A DNA stretch of 64,000 nucleotides from positions 124,001-188,000 of the forward strand of contig NZ_CP139302.1 in NCBI RefSeq assembly GCF_034092375.1, in the 5' to 3' direction. The notes beneath the pieces were generated by a model. That model saw nothing but the letters and a program-made list of their open reading frames with translations. It did no database searches and was not told where the DNA came from. Shown one piece after another: positions 62,327-64,000 of this stretch. The stretch comes from Prochlorococcus sp. MIT 1300 (GTDB lineage Bacteria > Cyanobacteriota > Cyanobacteriia > PCC-6307 > Cyanobiaceae). Position 1 is the first letter of the stretch; each line of letters begins with the position of its first letter. The translations under genes were made by a program, and so were the position numbers.

Positions 62327-62437
62327 TTAATTAGTTAATTTAGTAAACCAGAATCCATAAAGCTGCCAACTTGTCCATAGAAATATACCCAGAAATGCCC
62401 AGTTCATCCATGCTGGTCGATCATTGCCATTTGACAT
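62327..62437 (-). CDS. Predicted 36-aa Trp-rich membrane microprotein
   Basis: A frame reads MSNGNDRPAWMNWAFLGIFL, then WTSWQLYGFWFTKLTN. One hydrophobic span with six Trp occupies most of it. It begins 29 bases after the Rieske-oxygenase stop on the same strand, so it is probably co-transcribed. There is no good ribosome-binding site, but the composition is coherent and the gap would otherwise be empty. It resembles small photosynthetic subunits in style; identity is unknown. Confidence 0.5.
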   Translation of the reverse strand: MSNGNDRPAWMNWAFLGIFLWTSWQLYGFWFTKLTN

Positions 62438-62466
62438 ATTAGAGTTTCAGCTGACTTATTCTAGCC

Positions 62467-63882
62467 TTATTCTTGTAACTTCGATGTGAGAGAAGAGACT
62501 CCTTGGTTGAGTAGTGAATTATCCATATCTTTATTGGAGTTAAATACCAGAACACCTTGTACAATTAGTATGACAGGTATTAATAATCTTATGATTGTTT
62601 GAATAAGGATTTCTCTGTTGTTCTTATCATCTAAGGTTGGATTCTCTGGTGGATATAGCATCGGCATTTCTTCGTGTACTTTATTTGTATGCTCGTTAGT
62701 AGGATGTAGGGACCATGGATTATCCTTTTGCAATGAATTTTGAAACCATCCCCAATAGTATTGAACCATCTTATCCTCACCTAGAAGTTTCACATTATCC
62801 TTTTGAATGTATCCCATCTGCTGATTAAATGTTTGAGTTTTTAGGACCATATAGTCTTCACTAAATATTCTATAAAATATCCTATGCTGAAGAGATTTGA
62901 AAAGGACTAGTTTGGTCAGGAGCTTGTTTTTAAGGAATTTTCTGTAGTGTCTTACGATTACTCTTGACCTGTTCCGACCAAGTGGAATATGGTCTAAGAC
63001 TTGTACATATCTTGCAGATTCTGGTGAGCCTTTATATATGAAAATCCTGCCTGGAGGGACAAAGGTAATAGTAATAAACTCACCCTTACTAGGCTGTTTG
63101 TGGTTGTATTTGCTTTCGATAAAACGCTCATCTCTTTTTATTTTTTGATTAAAGCTGGTAATTACTTTTCTGTTAACATCTTTGTCCGGTATTGTGTCCC
63201 CATGTACCCAGAATATATGTAGTATATCTAAGTGATTTTCTATGATTCTTGCCCAGTCACATTTAAAATCTACACATACTTCCTCAAATGCATATTCTTT
63301 GGGCTTGAATCCAAATGTCTCTGGTACATGATTGCTTAGATCTGTCTTTATTGAGAAATCCTGGACATTTGTTTTTGCTGATCCAGTGTAGTAGATGTAA
63401 ATGTAGCCATCAACTTCAATGCATGGATATTGATAAAGATGAATTTTTTTTGCATAGTTATTATAATTAGAATCAACAATGTGCTGACATGTAATTCTCT
63501 CTAGGTTTGTACATTCTCCTTCGGTAGAGAATCTTGCACCATGATAAGGACAAACAATATTGCCATCTTTTATCTGCCCCCCCTGGAACGAGGCCCCTCT
63601 GTGAGGGCATAAATCTTTGATACATTTGGCTTTTTTATCCTTATCCCTGTATAGGACTAAGGGCTCGTTATACATAGAGAAGAAATATAGTTGGCCTTCT
63701 TTTAAAAGTTGACTGCTGCAGGCCGCATACCAACCTAAAAGGCCACTTCTAAGTTGGTTGTCTGGTTGATTTGAGGTATGTTCGTCAGGAGTTAAGGTTG
63801 TATGACTATCAATTTGAGTTCTCAAATTCGACTTATTGGACACGTCGAATGAAGTATTTCGATTTTCTTTTTCTTCTCTCAT
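62467..63882 (-). CDS. Rieske mononuclear-iron oxygenase (PaO/Tic55/CAO class), candidate chlorophyll-modifying enzyme
   Basis: A membrane-attached 471-aa oxygenase. The Rieske [2Fe-2S] site is DLCPHRGASF and VCPYHGARFS (about residues 90-120), and the mononuclear iron site is IIENHLDILHIFWVHGD, keeping the D-x2-H-x4-H spacing. The C-terminus has one membrane span (LLIPVILIVQGVLVF, about 439-453). The architecture is that of pheophorbide a oxygenase, Tic55 and chlorophyllide a oxygenase. Because this lineage makes chlorophyll b without the classical CAO, it is a candidate for that role, which is inference. The leader region to the window end (63883-64000) shows nothing further. Confidence 0.85.
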   Translation of the reverse strand: MREEKENRNTSFDVSNKSNLRTQIDSHTTLTPDEHTSNQPDNQLRSGLLGWYAACSSQLLKEGQLYFFSMYNEPLVLYRDKDKKAKCIKDLCPHRGASFQGGQIKDGNIVCPYHGARFSTEGECTNLERITCQHIVDSNYNNYAKKIHLYQYPCIEVDGYIYIYYTGSAKTNVQDFSIKTDLSNHVPETFGFKPKEYAFEEVCVDFKCDWARIIENHLDILHIFWVHGDTIPDKDVNRKVITSFNQKIKRDERFIESKYNHKQPSKGEFITITFVPPGRIFIYKGSPESARYVQVLDHIPLGRNRSRVIVRHYRKFLKNKLLTKLVLFKSLQHRIFYRIFSEDYMVLKTQTFNQQMGYIQKDNVKLLGEDKMVQYYWGWFQNSLQKDNPWSLHPTNEHTNKVHEEMPMLYPPENPTLDDKNNREILIQTIIRLLIPVILIVQGVLVFNSNKDMDNSLLNQGVSSLTSKLQE

Positions 63883-64000
63883 GAGGGTATTAGCTTTAAT
63901 TATTAAAGATAATGAAATGGAGATGTTTCAATACATTCTAGTTCATATGCGCCTTTATTTTGCCGGGTTGCAAATCTCTTGGTTTTAATTCACACCATAT

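Noticed and set aside
63901-63925. GATAATGA-type half of a Fur box upstream of the Rieske oxygenase
   Set aside because: Only about half of the 19-base pattern is present and the region is AT-rich, so chance is likely.
1-64000. Search for tRNA, rRNA, tmRNA, RNase P RNA, CRISPR repeats, insertion sequences and attachment sites
   Set aside because: No cloverleaf T-arm patterns in the gaps, no spaced direct repeats, and no transposase or integrase genes were seen.

Overview
The window is AT-rich, gene-dense chromosome from a marine picocyanobacterium, almost certainly Prochlorococcus and more likely a low-light type than a high-light one. The evidence is ferredoxin-dependent sulfite reductase, geranylgeranyl reductase, thylakoid cytochrome c6, glucose-1-phosphate adenylyltransferase, bifunctional FBPase/SBPase, many cyanobacterial families of unknown function, a proteobacterial-type (class I) phosphoribulokinase and very short intergenic spaces. 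I found no tRNA, rRNA, CRISPR array, insertion sequence or prophage. The ecotype is inference.

Layout. 1-5.0 kb: translation and repair (rpsB end, tsf, an unknown gene, recG), then a 280-base spacer rich in inverted repeats. 5.2-12.2 kb: a VanX-like dipeptidase, sulfite reductase divergent from glyS, chlP and a VanY-like carboxypeptidase. 12.4-17.8 kb: typA, a DUF309 gene, a short ORF, an LPS-export ATPase/permease pair and ccsA. 17.9-24.8 kb: carbon metabolism (rpe, glpX, glgC, gnd, pgl) with hemA. 24.9-36.8 kb: CIA30-like gene, ilvD, upp, a lumenal pentapeptide protein, a His-rich CobW GTPase, purS-purQ, class II aldolase, accD and a minimal prepilin peptidase. 37.3-48.7 kb: a mostly minus-strand run with prk, leuB, lpxD, proB, yqeG-like, DUF3727, ruvX, a CofE-like gene, a DUF3685 gene and hisA. 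48.8-56 kb: epimerase, pgsA, a PPC(DUF296)-glutaredoxin fusion, GNAT, petJ, rhomboid and nth.

56.4-60.2 kb looks like an iron-homeostasis island. It holds a ferric-type ABC ATPase, a 44-aa Lys/Cys-rich microprotein whose promoter is overlapped by a near-consensus Fur box, a ferritin with altered iron-site residues, a CRP-family regulator with two operator-like sites sharing a core with that Fur box, and a second, canonical ferritin. The window closes with a peroxiredoxin-like protein, an orphan ABC ATPase, a 36-residue Trp-rich membrane microprotein and a Rieske mononuclear-iron oxygenase that is a candidate chlorophyll-modifying enzyme.

The most interesting material is the iron island with its shared operator motif and microprotein, several further unlisted microproteins, the PPC-glutaredoxin fusion and the structured spacer after recG. 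All functional statements rest on reading motifs by eye; no database search was possible.
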